From: Pagrus major
Taxonomy: Eukaryota > Chordata > Actinopteri > Spariformes > Sparidae
Assembly: GCF_040436345.1 (NCBI RefSeq)
Contig: NC_133216.1
Coordinates: 16,919,610-16,983,609 of the forward strand
DNA length: 64,000 nt
Reading direction: 5' to 3'
Shown: one piece after another, positions 1 to 12,460 of the stretch
How the letters are laid out: every line of letters begins with the position of its first letter
Position numbering within the stretch: the first letter of the stretch is position 1
Translations under genes and position numbers: made by a program
Notes under the pieces: generated by a model
What the model was told of the DNA's origin: nothing
Seen by the model: the letters and a program-made list of their open reading frames with translations, nothing else
Database searches by the model: none

Positions 1-3000
1 ACCTCCTGCAACGCCTCAGCGAGCTGAAAACACAAGAAGGAGCATACATGAACATAAAGACAAAACCTGCAGGCACAAAAAAGTACAATATATGACACAG
101 AGAAAGATTAGACATCATTATAAAGATTTTTTTAACAAGACATGAATATGAATACATAGCAGTGATTTTAGCCAAGGCCATGTGTGCAAACTGTCATGAG
201 ACACTTGTGTAATTATTTCCTCTGCATTCAGTGCGAGAGAAATCCTGACGTGCCAGATTCCTGCAGCCCAACCAGAAACCAAACGAACATGAGTGGAATC
301 CAGATTTGCGGGTCAAGGTTACAATGAAGGGGATGAGCTGATTGTTTAGCAATGCTTTCCACAATCCCGCCGAAACCCAGGCTGTCAGACCCGGAGCAGA
401 AAATCCCTTTGTTGTTCTTTCATTCATTCATTCATCAAACCGCACTGAGCTGTGTTGTGCTGCCTTGTCTGTGTGTGTGTTTCATGAGCTTGTGTATGTA
501 CCTGCTGGCTTTGCTGCTGGTTGAGTTGGTCATGCAGAGCCAGGCGTGTGTGTAAAGAGGCCAAATTCGCCCTCAGCTCTGTGTTTTCTTGACACACACT
601 CTCCAAACGCTCCTCAAGCACCTGCTCCTTCTGAGTGAGACGCAGCACCTGAAAACACACACACACACACATCTTAATTATGACAATAAAGTTATGTCTT
701 CTCTGACTTACTCCCACTTTTGTCTTGAATCACATCCTATCAATCCACCAATGTTTGGAGAGGTGCAGCAAATATTTCAGTAAGTTTTCCCTAAAAAGAA
801 ATAAAACTGTTGGAAGCGTAAAAATGAAGCAGGTACTTCCTGTCATTCAATGTGGGAATATTACTTTGTTTTCCTGACTTTGGAAATGAGTAGCATAAAG
901 TGAGTAAATCCAAACAAGAACTTGGACTTGCACTGGGAGGCTTTATTAACTGTTGTAGATTTTTGCTGAATGGTTTAAAGTTCCATTTTATGCTCATTTT
1001 TGGTGTTTACAAGCTTAAATGTCATTCTCATCCTGTCCAGGGCTGCAGCACCTCTATTCACCCTCTGTTTGACTGCTCTGTTTTAGTGCCTGTCTCTTTA
1101 AGGGGCCAATCTGCTCTGATTGGTCAGCTCTCACAGGCCCGAGCAGGCACTGCCCATCATGCATCCGCATCAGCACTGCCTATGTTTTTGCAACCATGGT
1201 CATGCTGGGGGCGAGGCTGTATCGTTGTGACATCACAACCTTACGGAAGTCCTGACGGCTTGTTTAAAAGCAGAGTTTCTGATTACGGGCTGTGTGTATT
1301 TCTCTGTGGATTGAGTGTTTTAGTACTTTCACAGTATTTATATAATACCTAAACCTGCTTTATGGTAAAAAAAAAAAAATGAACACTTCACTTTCGAAAA
1401 TATGAATCTTTAAATTAATGAGACTATAGCGTCTTCCAAATCTATAATCGACAAAAAATTATTGAGGAAGATTCTGTGACATTTGGTCTAATTATTTAAA
1501 CATATATAAAGAAAGATACAGAGAAGGAAGTAAACGTTAGTATTTTATTGTGAAAATGCACTGACCCATCTTTGCATTTTTTCCTTTTTCTTAATGATTT
1601 ATCTTATTTTATTTTGATTGGCTTCCTTTATGTGTCCACATTGTTTCTTCTGTTACCACTTCTTCACCGTAAGATTTTTTGTCTTGACACTGTTGACAGG
1701 AAATATAATATGAAAACACGCTGGTGCAGTGTGTTCGGGTCATTCTGTATGTGTGAGTACATGATGATCTCAAGACTGGAAAAATTCAACTTGACCATCC
1801 TTTTAGCAGTTACATTTGGGATTAGCTTTGGTTGCATACACAGTACAGTTAGTTACCTGCTCCCTCATGGCACTGATCAGCTCCTCATCCTGCGGCCTGT
1901 TGGCGCTTCCTTTCTGTTGGAGCTCCTGCTTTAGAGCCTGCAGCTCACTGGACATGGCTCTCTCCACCTCCATCGCCTACACACACAAATCAGAGAGAAA
2001 ACAAACGCATGAGATTCAAAAGTGGAGTGAAAGAAAAGAGGGACGTGGCTTTTGAATTTGCAGGTGCATTTTGTTCAGGTTTAGACATGAGGAGGGGGCT
2101 ACAAAAGTTCACCCAGCCAGAAATCAAACTCCGACCAAGAAAAGTGGAATCATATCAGTCAACTCCAGCACAAAGCTCGCCTCAGGCCTGAGCTTTAAGA
2201 GAATTGAGACCACAATCTTGAATCTAAAAATAACCAAAATATATATCCGGTAAAATCCTGTAATCTAGACCCAGATGAGATGAAGCATTATATGATACCT
2301 GCCTGAAAGGTGGGGATTAGGTGACTGAAATTAAACATGTGCTCAGTGTGCTGCGGGCCATGCAGCACAAGGAGGATGAGAGATGGTTTGCTGGAAGAAC
2401 TGCTCACAGTTAAAACATGTTCTCAAGCTCCCACAAGGGTCTGAAGATCAAAACTGAGGAGTCACAAGATGATTAAAGGAGTAATAAAAACAGATTTTTT
2501 TCAGATGATTATACATTAATAAAATACACAGTTATGAATATTTAATTTCTGCTCCTAAATCTTACACACTGGACCTGTAACAGGTCACAAACTAAAAACA
2601 CTGGAAACCACTTCTTTAAGTGAACAAGAAGCAACATGTCTCCTGATCACTGATCCATCAAAAGCAAAGAAGAAATCAGCCAATAATAAACAGACCACAT
2701 GTCACATTACGTGTAAAATAATGATTTCTCATTTATGCTCTCAGCGTTCTACTTTTTTAGAAATACAGCTAATTTCTCAAAACACAAGATGAGTTTTAAA
2801 CTTTACAAAACTAAAACACATGGTTATTTGGTGAGCTGTGGTGCCACTTCGAAGCCCAAGTGATCGCACCAACCAATCCGCCTCCCAATCCACTCCACCC
2901 CACCCCCTCATCCTGGTCTGGGAGCCTCAGTTCCCCTTACTCAGCAGTTCGGCGGGCCCCTGTCAGGTCCCATCACAACCACATAATACAAGATGAAAGG

Positions 3001-6000
3001 CCGGCCGCCGCGGCAGATGGAGCGGAGGGCATCTTGGTCTTGTCTGTGACATCATCATGCCACATTAGACAACAATGCTGCAGAGGGTAAACTTGGTCGT
3101 CATAAGGGTCGCGCAGAGGAGACAGCTTGTGTGTACGTGTCTGCAGGAGCGTGGAGAGGAAGTGAGGCAGGGGTGATGGCTAAAATTAGTGGGAAGTGTG
3201 TGTGTGTGACAATAGTAAAGCCAGCACTGATGGGCAAAGACAAAACATAGCATGCAGACACACTATGATGAGGGGGGGGGGGGGGTCGTCATTATTGCTG
3301 AATTATCTTGTCAACACGGGCCCCCTTCCACAAAAGAGGCAGCGACCCACTGAGAATCACCAAAACAGGAGTGGATGGAGGACGCTCCATTTGGAAGCGG
3401 CACAAAGATGATATCCCCTCACACGGCCCCCACAAGCCTCAGTCCAAACACTGAGGTATCTAACAGCTGACTACCCAAGCTACAGCCGAGCCCCTCAGGG
3501 AGCACACAGAAAAGACGGCTCTCCCCTGGGATGATGGGATGTTTGGGTATGAGGGGCAACATCAAAAGGAGCAAATGAAAGATTTATATCTCTGCCTGAT
3601 GTATATTGTCTTTGTGTTTTTGTCTGTGAGCTGCCTGATGCTGGCAGAGGGAGCAGAGGTCACGGGGGCTCGCCTCAACTCAGGCCTCTCCTTTTACAAT
3701 AACAGAAATCTACAGTGAGAGATTCGTCACAGTCGTCCCAATAACACAGTGTGAGCCACAGCCAGGGAGGGTGATCATGTGACACTAGGTGGAGAGCAGG
3801 AGGTTAAGAGGTAACAGAGAAAAAAAGGAGTTTATGAGGTGGACCAAAAATCTGGGCTGCATTTAGACATTTATTATGAAATGTCAAAAAAAACCAAAAC
3901 AAGTACAGATACAACATTTAGTCGATTAATCAATCAGTAGAAAATTGATGATCAAAAAACAAGATATTTGAAGATGTCACTGTGAAGTTTGTGGAAATTA
4001 TAACTGGTGTTTTTCAAAAGTTGGTGCCTGCATTACCGACAATGCAACTTAGGCACAAGACCTGTAAACACTTTGATGTGAACTTTAATTTCATAGTAAT
4101 ATAATGTAATTTTTTCTTTTTTTTTTCTTTTACTTGAGACAGGTCCAAACCGATGTCCTGAACTCACCTTTCGGCATATTTTATAAGAAACAAACTTAAT
4201 ATTATCAACATTTCCTGCTTATCATCAAAAATAATCAGACTCCCTTTTCCAGTTAGGCATTTCTTGTCCAGCAGAAGTGTTTATCTGCCGATTTCTAAAA
4301 CACTGATAATGTTGATGTGTTGAAACTTTTCTTGCACAAGAGTCAAACTAAACCAGCAACATGTCTCAATGTAATTTTTCTTTCTTTCAGTATTTCTTCA
4401 GAAACTGAGTCAAGTAATAAATGATCATTGAGTCAATGAATCCATCAGACACCACACAGGCTCATTAAATGTTCTCATGTTATTTTTCAGTTCCAGGAAC
4501 GACACCACGTGTAATGTAATCGAAATAAAAACATCCTGACATCACTCACCACTCCCTGATATTTTAACACCTCCTTTCCCGCAACTGTCCAAACATTCAG
4601 CTCTGAACCATGTGACCGTCTGGCAGACGTCAACATTGTTTTCATGTAGCCGCTTCCCTTAAAGGCACCAGGATGGAGAGTCCCAGCGAAATCTTTCCAC
4701 TCATATCAGAGCTTTGCTTTGCTTTTCTTTTTCTGTTGCTGGTAAACACGATGAATTTTTTTCTCTCGTTCAGGTTTCTGTGGTTCGATACCGACACCCT
4801 CCTCCAGATTCCTGTCATGCTCTGGATACACTCTCACAGTTAGGATACAGAGTTTCAGCCTCTTCATTATGAGTAGACTAACAATCCACAAGAGGCAGAA
4901 AAAGACTATAGGGCATAAATTAACTCTATACAAAACTCTGAACAGAGCTGAAATGATTAGTCGAGGCAGAAAATCATCCAGAAATTTTTTGTTGATCAGT
5001 TAAATGTTTGAATAAAGCAAAAGTGCCAAATTTTTCCTGATTCAAACATTGTTTACGAGCAAAATATGTGGATATTTGCTGATTTTCTTATGTATATCTT
5101 TGGGTTTTGTGCTGTTTTTTAGACAAATCAAGGCACTTAAAGACCCAAAGGCATTTTTCACTAATTTCAGCCATTTTACAGAGTAAACGTACTGTAATTA
5201 CCGGCCTACCAAAGCCCGATCAGGACACACAGAGCACAGCCTTCTGTTCCATTCATATCTGTGGGAGTGCCTGTACAAACACACATAATCACAAACACAC
5301 AACTCACCACAACAGAACCGACAGCAACCGTCACCGCGTCAGACATGAAGCTTCTTCACACACATTCGCTCTCTTCTCCGGCTTTTACAACCACACAGAG
5401 TCCAGAGTCGCCCATGTCCTAATGCCAGGCAGCCAAATTAAACATTTTCTCCACTTCCTCCTCCCTCAGCAGCCGTAAGAGGCAGAGATAGCACCTTTTA
5501 TCTAAATTGACTTTTTCCTGAACTTCTAGGGAGTCTGTTTGCCTCAGAAAGTCCTTCAGCCTGACCACACTGAGAGAAAAGACGCACATAGTTCCTTATT
5601 CTGCGGACCTTGACTCATGGGAGGGAGCACACTGCTATCTGGATTCATTTTTAACTTCGTGAGCTCAGTTTTACTGTTCATTTTGCTCAGAAATCTGTCA
5701 TGTGTAACGTAACGACCTCACGACTGTCATGTTCAGTGAAACATGCCCCACTTTCTCAGGCTGGAAAAACACTCAAGGTTGTCCAACAGTGTGATCCAAT
5801 CAGCCCGTCCTTGTTATAACAGATAAAAGGTTATAAATTATGTCACCAGTTTGATTTCCCTCCCAGTGTTTCCTTCAGCTGCAACGATGAAGATCATAAA
5901 TATGCGATTCAAAAAGTCTGATAATGACTTGAGTCAGCTTTTGTTGCCAGTTTTTTTTTTTTTGTCCATTACGTCACACGAGTATCTACGCACTTAGTTA

Positions 6001-9000
6001 AAAGTTAACGTCATGTTAATGAGTAAACGGAATCTGGTTACACAGATTAAAATGAGCTCATATCTCATATTCGATTCATCTGCACATTTTTGTCTCGAGA
6101 AATGTTAAATGTAGAAAAAAGTGAAAAATGCCAGTCACAGTTTTCTCAAGTCCAAGGTGAAGACTTCAAATATTTTGTCTTGTTCAACCAAGACTCAAAG
6201 TCATTCAGTTCACAATGATACAAAACAGATAAAAGCAGAAAATCCTCACATTTGAAGAAGCTGGAGTCGCACCATATTTGGAATTTTGGTAAAAACTGAC
6301 TTAATGATTACAAAAATAGATGCGGATTAATTTTCTATCTTCTCTCTAATCTCATGTGTTGAATTCTTTTCCACTTAATCAACAAACATGCATCTTCCAG
6401 GTCGTTTCTACGCTCGACTCCTTCTTTCCTACATCCAAAATCAAATCATGGACGGCTGTGCCTCAGGGGTAGAGCCAGCGTCTTGTTATCGGAAGGTTGC
6501 TGGTTTGATTCCTCTGGTCTGCATGTCGAAGTGTCCTTGGGCAAGATACTGAACTGTAAGTCGCTTTGGAACAAATCGTCTGCTAAATGCCCTCAATGTA
6601 AATGTAAATCATGGCACTGCTTTCCCTCCCTCTCTTGTTTACATATCATTTCCATTCTGCTCCACAGTGGCACGGATCATTTGCCTGAAACCAACAACTC
6701 AGATTTTGTTTCATAACTACGGCCTTTCAAACTCCACTCATGCCTCTCCTGCTCAGATGAAAAACTTTTAACCAGTAAGTGTTTTGTCGCAGCCTTCCTC
6801 TGTAAAGTGTGAGTCTATAAACAGCCTGAGAGTTTGGCCTTCTGCAGATCAGACTGAGTCAGACTGATACCTGCAAAGAACATCGAGTTTCAGGATTGGG
6901 TGACAGCTCGTCTTATCTGCTTTGACTCAGAGCTGCAGCTTTGGATCCACGGCTCAGGTGTTTGTTTCACAGAGGCTCAGTTACCTGTCGCAGCCAAGGG
7001 GCCTTCTTTGAACCGAGCTCTATAGTTATTATGTTTGATTGGGAAATCCTTGGCTGATACCGTGGCAGCTTTTGGTTTTTTTTTAGTTAGTTGTTTTGTT
7101 TTTGTTGTTTTTCATGTCCACATAAAAGAAAGATTTTTTTTTCTAGTTTTGTCCACAACCCATAGATAGACTCTCTTTTTGAAAAGTGCTTCAAAAGCCT
7201 TTCTAGCCTGATATACAACTACCGACTCAATGACAAGAGTTTTCCAGTATTTAAAGGTCCAGTGTGTAGAATTTAGGGAGATTTCGGAGGATCTATTGGC
7301 AGAACTTGAATGTTATATTCATAATTGTGTTTTCTTAAGTGTATAATCACCTGAAACTAAGATTGATTATGTTTTCCTTACTGTAGAATAAGTTGTTTAA
7401 CTCTACAGAGGGAGTGGGTCCTCTTCCATGGAGTCTGCTGCCTTGTTGCTGCAATCTGCAACCTCACTGCTAAATTCTACAAACTGGACCTTTATATAGC
7501 CTTAAAAACCGATGGCAACGTGCAAGACATGAAAACATCGGCCATCAGCGAGAGTCATCTTATTTGCAGACAGGTTGAGCAGTCAATAAGACGAACAGCC
7601 AGTATTGAAGTTTGGCCAATAAATCTGTGCACCCTTCAGTTAATGTGATGCAGACATTGAACTCAAACACTCAACATCTCCATGTGTGGGACTCACAGTG
7701 TTGAGCTGCTCCCGGAGCCTCTGCGTGTGCTCGCCGTGCTCCAGCTGGGCTCGACTCTTGTCCCGCTCGGCCTCGCTGAGGGCCTGGGTGAGCCGCTCCA
7801 CCTGGGCGCTCAGCTCCCTCACATCCCTCTCCAGGTCGCCCACCTGGCTCTCCCACTGGGACTGGCAGCCCTCCAGCTTCTGCCGCAGCTCATGCCTGCC
7901 CTGCTCCAGCTCCTACATAGGGGAGGAAAGATTGATGTTGATCCATTACAGTAATTCAACACGAGCTGCTTATAAGGAAATTATGATGCAAGGAAATGAT
8001 CCTTACTGGCAACAGGATGTTAGAGTGATGATGTTTTATTTTGAAAAGAAATTTGAGTGACAACATGTGCCAGAAAGTCTGATTCAGAGTTGAAAAGGCT
8101 CATAGAAAATGAAAGTATTTATGTCGTCTAATCTGTTTTTATAGAGTCGAAACTATCAGTCATCAAAATTGGGAATCTATCACTTTTTTTCACTAAATGA
8201 TTAATCGATTAATTGAGAAAGTAATCAGCAGATTATTCATGAGTACAACAGTCGTTAGTTGCATCTTGACATTCCTTACAAGTATAAATATTTATCAATG
8301 TGTGGATCTGTCTCTGGGCAGATAAGTCTTTGCCACATCTTTATTGTACTTTGAAAAGTGAACCACTGTGTCTACAGTTTGCCCTGACTCTGTGATTTAG
8401 TCGCACCTGATAAGATTAAAGACCGAACATCTGAAGGAGACATCAGCAGCCTTCACCTTGAGAACAGCAATGGGGCCATCATTTAGTCTGTCGTAACCGC
8501 TCAGGTGTGCAGGAGGCTTCACAACCAAGACAAACATGTAAAAGTCTGCAGACGACCTCATTTCACCTGCTGCCTCTTGCTTCACTGCTGCAAGGTTGCC
8601 GTTTTGTAGGTATTTATTAAATTTGGAGGTCCATCACTAAGTCACATGCAGACACATTAACTGCAGTTCTCACCCTGTATTACATAACGAAATTTGCTGA
8701 TGTCTCAAAAAGAGTTGGAGCCATATAGGTTTGATTCTACAGCAGCAGGTTGCCAAGTTGTTACACAACCTGTGAAGATAACTTGTCTGAGAAACATTTT
8801 ATTAGATGTAAGCTAGAAAAGCTTTCGTCGTCAAACAAACAACACAAAAGAAAGAGAGTACAGTGACCCTGATCCCACTGAGGAAACTTTAGCAGCAATA
8901 ATTTCATGTGGAACAAACTCTTCTGCCTGTTTTTGCTAATAAATGTGAATCGGGGCTCCAGGGTGCGACTATTTGCAACTGTCAAGCGCAAATAAACATT

Positions 9001-10630
9001 TTCATTGATCACATCGGTGCTCCTGAGATTTAGAGGTTTATTTTTTAAACAATTAAGCAATATCTTATTGCATGTGATCTCAAGGTCCTTTTTGTACTAA
9101 AAGTTGATTTTTGAGCCTCACTCCCAACTCGTCAAATACTGACGCTTTAGGATGGCAGCCGGCCCGCCAATAGGTAGTTAGCTGAGCCAGCCGAGCAGCT
9201 AGCAGTCCAGAATGGAAGTTTGAACATGTTTACACTGCTAACACCGGTATTTTGGACCTGGATTAGCATGGTTAGCATGCTAAATGCTAAATATGCTTTG
9301 ACATAAAATACATCAGAAAGTCAAAACTGTTGTTCCTACACATTCATTGATAGTTTTAGTTAAAGGGACTGGCTCTGAGGAACTTCTGTGCTGTCCTGGA
9401 AGCCGGTCATTTATCATAGCGGCCTCCAGTTCTTCAGGCAAAAATGTCCAACATTTGCTTAAAGGGGCAATTTTACACTCTTACATTAGTGAGGTCGTAA
9501 TACCAACTCAGAAATATTTATTTTTTCCATAACTGAATAAACAAGCTGTTCTCAGAGGAAAATAAGGTCCCCAGAACAATGTTTGAAGCTAGAAAGGTGG
9601 CAGGGTCCGCCACATATAAACAAAGTAAAACAGTATGACACTGTGTTGTCCTTTAAGGTCAGTTTGTTTATTCAGTCATGAAAACAAAGAGACTTTGTTT
9701 ATTTAGTTTGTTCAGGCATAAAAATTTTTTTAAAAATCAGCCAATGAAGATCTTTCTCTTCTGATTAAATTGTCTTCCCTAAAACTACATAGTGCTCCTT
9801 TAAAAGTGAGGCTTTTCTTCGTCATTTATGATAGTAAATAAAGAGCCTTTATGTTTTGGACTGTAATTGGACAGGGACAAGCTATTTGAAGACATCACGT
9901 TGGGCTCTGGGGAGTTAGAAAATTAAATTAATCAACAAGATAATAATCATTAGGGTGCTGACCCATTGTCTGTCACAACATTCATGTGTTCTTTCTCCAT
10001 CTTTATGGTCAGGAAGTCAAATATTTGCTCTCTATTATATCTAAAGTTGTTATCTGGACGTATAACAACAAAGAAGCTGCCAACTGGGTGTATTAGTCAT
10101 ATAGTTACCATACATTTCTGAATAACAATGATCTTAATGAACACGTTGTTGAAGAAATATTACAACATTTTCTATTCTGGTTCACAAAGTGGCTTTAAAG
10201 TCGATATTCTAATGCGTATTAATTGAATTTACTCGACAGGAAACTTCATTTAGCCTCATTTTCACCGCCCCCTTCAAACATTGTCAGAAACCGCGTCCTC
10301 AACAACACATACATCATGTAAAAGCTTCATTTCACACCATATATCACCGCTAAAAAGGAGCTTATAGAGCCGTCTTACCTCCAGCTTGTCCGCGTATTGT
10401 TCATGAAGTTTGTCGCTCTGATCTTTCAGCTGTCGGTTTTCCAGGAGCAACGCGTTTCCCAGCTGAGCTGCCAAAATAACCTCTTCCTCCTTTTGTTTCA
10501 AAGCAGCCACAAGTTCACTGGGGTCTTGATAATCTGTTATTTCCTCGGCTCCGTAGTCAAAGTAGAAATCCTCCTCCAGGTCCATAGTCTTGGACTTGAA
10601 GCCCCATTCATCCAGTCGATCCATACTCAT
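1..10630 (-). CDS. BICD family-like cargo adaptor (BICDL1/BICDL2-like), 5' part, cut by window edge
   Basis: Five minus-strand exons are seen: 10630-10379, 7912-7697, 1976-1857, 648-502 and 23-1 (continuing off the edge). The first four are whole codons long with GT-AG borders, so the frame runs unbroken for about 252 residues. The start is the ATG at 10630 (MSMDRLDEW). An acidic stretch (DLEEDFYFDYG) is followed by LAAQLGNALL at about residues 53-62, which matches the CC1 box of BICD-type adaptors. The rest is long coiled coil (ELEQGRHEL, DLERDVREL, AERDKSRAQLEH) resembling BICDL1. Known role: these proteins join dynein-dynactin to Rab6-type or other cargo; the CC1 box contacts dynein light intermediate chain. 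Which paralogue this is (bicdl1, bicdl2 or a fish-specific bicdl2-like copy) cannot be settled, because the C-terminal Rab-binding part lies outside the window. Confidence 0.88.
6095..6340. repeat. Dispersed teleost repeat with AATCCTCACATTTGA motif
   Basis: This stretch resembles a common fish intron repeat with the landmarks GTCACAGTTTTCTCAAGTCC, TCTTCAAATATTTTG-like text and AATCCTCACATTTGAAGAAG. Related pieces are at 4930-5140, 8150-8240 (ATTAATCGATTAATTGAG) and 24890-25000 (AATCCTCACATGTGAGAAGC). The family was recognised by pattern only; its class (DNA or retro) is uncertain. Confidence 0.5.
6452..6605 (+). mobile_element. tRNA-derived SINE with 9-bp target-site duplication
   Basis: The head resembles a tRNA promoter: CTGTGCCTCAGGGGTAGAGC looks like an A-box region and GGTTTGATTCC at 6502-6512 is a near-perfect B box. 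The body has the usual fish SINE text GTCCTTGGGCAAGATACTGA and GTAAGTCGCTTTGGA, and the tail ends in AATGTAAATGTAAAT. The 9-bp repeat AAATCATGG flanks the element (6443-6451 and 6606-6614). This is the normal structure of a SINE moved by a partner LINE. It sits in an intron of the BICD-like gene. Confidence 0.88.
7252..7494. mobile_element. MITE with TAAAGGTCCAGTGTGTAGAA inverted ends
   Basis: A 243-bp element. The left end is TAAAGGTCCAGTGTGTAGAA and the right end is its inverted copy with few changes (TTCTACAAACTGGACCTTTA). The left flank makes TTAA with the first bases; the right end reads TTTAT, so the TTAA site is only half kept. No coding potential. A fragment of the same family lies near 2560-2580. 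Confidence 0.82.
7913..10378. other. Intron 1 of the BICD-like gene
   Basis: About 2.5 kb without an exon. It contains a degenerate piece of the AATCGATTAATTGAG dispersed repeat at 8150-8240 and an AGCATGGTTAGCATGCTAAA palindrome-rich stretch at 9265-9295. I see no other structure. Confidence 0.6.
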
Positions 10631-11492
10631 AAGCGAGTTAACTCAAGCCTCCCGAATGATGATCTATATAATAAATAGTGTTTTTAAAGCAAAGACACAG
10701 AGACACACGTGTGAAGAAGTTGTCCATCCATGACTGAGTGTTGCTGCTGTCTGTGGGTGAAGCTGCAGGTTGGAGCTCCACAGCGAGGACAGGCTGCTCC
10801 GTCTGTCAGCAGCAGATGTCTGTCTGTCTCCAGGGGGAGTTTCCTTCAGTCACCTGAGCCACTGTTACCACCCCACTGTCAACAACCACACTGATACCTG
10901 TCCTCGCCCAGCCTCGCTCTCTATGACTGTGTTTAATTGTGGAAAATGATGCATGATGTGATCAAATGTAATTCTGCTTTATCGCCTCCACCACCACAAA
11001 CTACTGCGTCAAAACGACCACGGCATTGAGTCCACACATGTCTGGTATCCAAAAATATACAATTCAAGGTTTAAGGCTCTTCATTTGTCACATTCACAGA
11101 TTGTACAGTACAGTGTGCAGTGAAATGTCCTCACAGTAAGACTAAAAGACTAATAGTAATAAGATAACATCTGAAGATAAAATATTATATTATGTATACA
11201 CATCAGTGTTGTAAAAGTAAAGATAAAAGTAAAGTTGAGTAAAAGTAAAGATATGGTGTCAAGTATTACCTTGGTAAAAGTGAAAGTCAGCCATATAAGC
11301 AGCACTTGAGTAAAAGCCTTAAAGTATCTGGTCAAATAAATCAATTGTATATATTATAGTATGATTATCAGATCTGATATTCAACATTTCTCTGATTATC
11401 AGAATCAGAGTTAGTAATATGAGGAAACAAACAAACAGTGTAGGTGAAAAGTAAATAGATTAGTAGATTATGTGAGTCTATATCTCTGAACC

Positions 11493-12353
11493 TTAAAGAA
11501 ACATTATGTAGAAATTGGCATTTTGTGTGATTTGCCCCCCCAGTTTCTCAGTTCAACACCACTGTTGTACATAACAACCCCAGGTCTGTCAGAGGTAATG
11601 TAGGTGCTGACTGAATACAAGACTCATTACGTCATAACTATGGGCTCGTTTACATGCACACTAATAAACCGATCATTATGTGATGTAAACAGCATTATGA
11701 GATAAGCTTTATAGGATGAAAGCCGTTATCGGATTGTGAAAAATCAGATAAACACACCTAGTTTTTTGCCCAATATCCTGTTTTATTTGGGGCATGTATA
11801 CCTTAAATCTGATTTATTTCGTTCTTTTACATCTGCGCATGTGTAAAAACATGTACTTGGAGGGAGAGAGGAGAGAGGAAAGCTTTTTTGCCAGAGAAAA
11901 ACAGAAAGCCAAACAGCTGTACTGAAACTGAGTTCCCTTAAAGGGGAAGCGCAGGAATTTCCTGTGTTAGTGTTTGTGGACTCTCATGTACACTCATATA
12001 TATATACACTTGGAAGGAAATCCGACTAATTGACTGAATCACGTAAACCTGTTTTTTCCATTAGCGCATTACTAAAGTGCATGTAAACACGTCAAATCAG
12101 ATTATTAACGTAACCTGATCATTCCCTGTTATCGGATTATTGTGGTCATGTAAACATGCTCAATCTTACCTGTTTAAAACTTGTTTTTGAAGTAAACATG
12201 TAGGTAACGCTGTGATCCTACCCTCTCACTGAAGTTACATAGTGCAGAAACAAGTGACAGAGACACCATTCAGCCTATTACAAGACACTGAAGCTTAGAA
12301 ATGATTTTGAAGCTGTTATTTTAAGGTAAAAAACTTACATCATGTTGCTTTAA
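11493..12353. mobile_element. Outer MITE with TTAA ends, host of a nested element
   Basis: The left end reads TTAA then AGAAACATTATGTAG. The right end, read on the minus strand, is TTAA then AGCAACATGATGTAAG. The two match at most positions, giving inverted ends with TTAA outside. The interior is interrupted by a second inverted-repeat element at about 11643-12162. Without the insert the outer element is about 340 bp. No coding sequence. Confidence 0.68.
11643..12162. mobile_element. Inner MITE with GTTTACATG ends, inserted in the outer one
   Basis: The left end has GTTTACATGCACACTAATAA followed by ACCGAT. The right end on the minus strand has GTTTACATGACCACAATAAT followed by CCGATAAC. Further GTTATCGGATT and CATGTAAAC motifs recur inside in both directions, giving a multi-hairpin structure typical of this fish element type. 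No transposase reading frame. Confidence 0.68.
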
Positions 12354-12387
12354 GTATTACCTTTATAACCGTCTATTTGTGCAAAAC

Positions 12388-12460
12388 AAAATCAGAATCA
12401 GCTTTATTGGATAAATATGTGTACGCTTACAAGGAATTTGTGTCTGGTTTACTGTTTCTC
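12388..12460. repeat. LINE-type tail, AATCAGCTTTATTGG family
   Basis: The text AATCAGCTTTATTGGATAAA and TACAAGGAATTTGTGTCTGG is a frequent end fragment of teleost non-LTR retrotransposons. Only the short tail is recognised. Confidence 0.5.

Larger units (their letters stand above)
1977..7696. other. Large intron 2 of the BICD-like gene
   Basis: No exon is seen in this 5.7-kb intron. It holds a G14 run near 3271-3284, a G+C-rich stretch at about 2860-3060 that is less repeat-like than its surroundings, a SINE at 6452-6605, a MITE at 7252-7494, and pieces of a dispersed fish repeat at about 3890-3970, 4930-5140 and 6095-6340. Near 2560-2580 is a fragment (ACACACTGGACCT) like the end of the 7252 MITE. 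Confidence 0.7.

Noticed and set aside
900-1352. 150-codon plus-strand open frame in a BICD-like gene intron
   Set aside because: It lies opposite the gene in intron sequence with repeat-like text (GGCTGCAGCACCTCTATTCA), no recognisable domain.
6456-6530. Functional tRNA gene at the B box
   Set aside because: The tRNA-like part is degenerate, cannot form a full cloverleaf by eye, and continues into a SINE body and tail.
7682-8060. Plus-strand frames over BICD-like exon 2
   Set aside because: Leu-rich frames opposite a coiled-coil exon are antisense shadows; the minus-strand exon has the correct splice borders.
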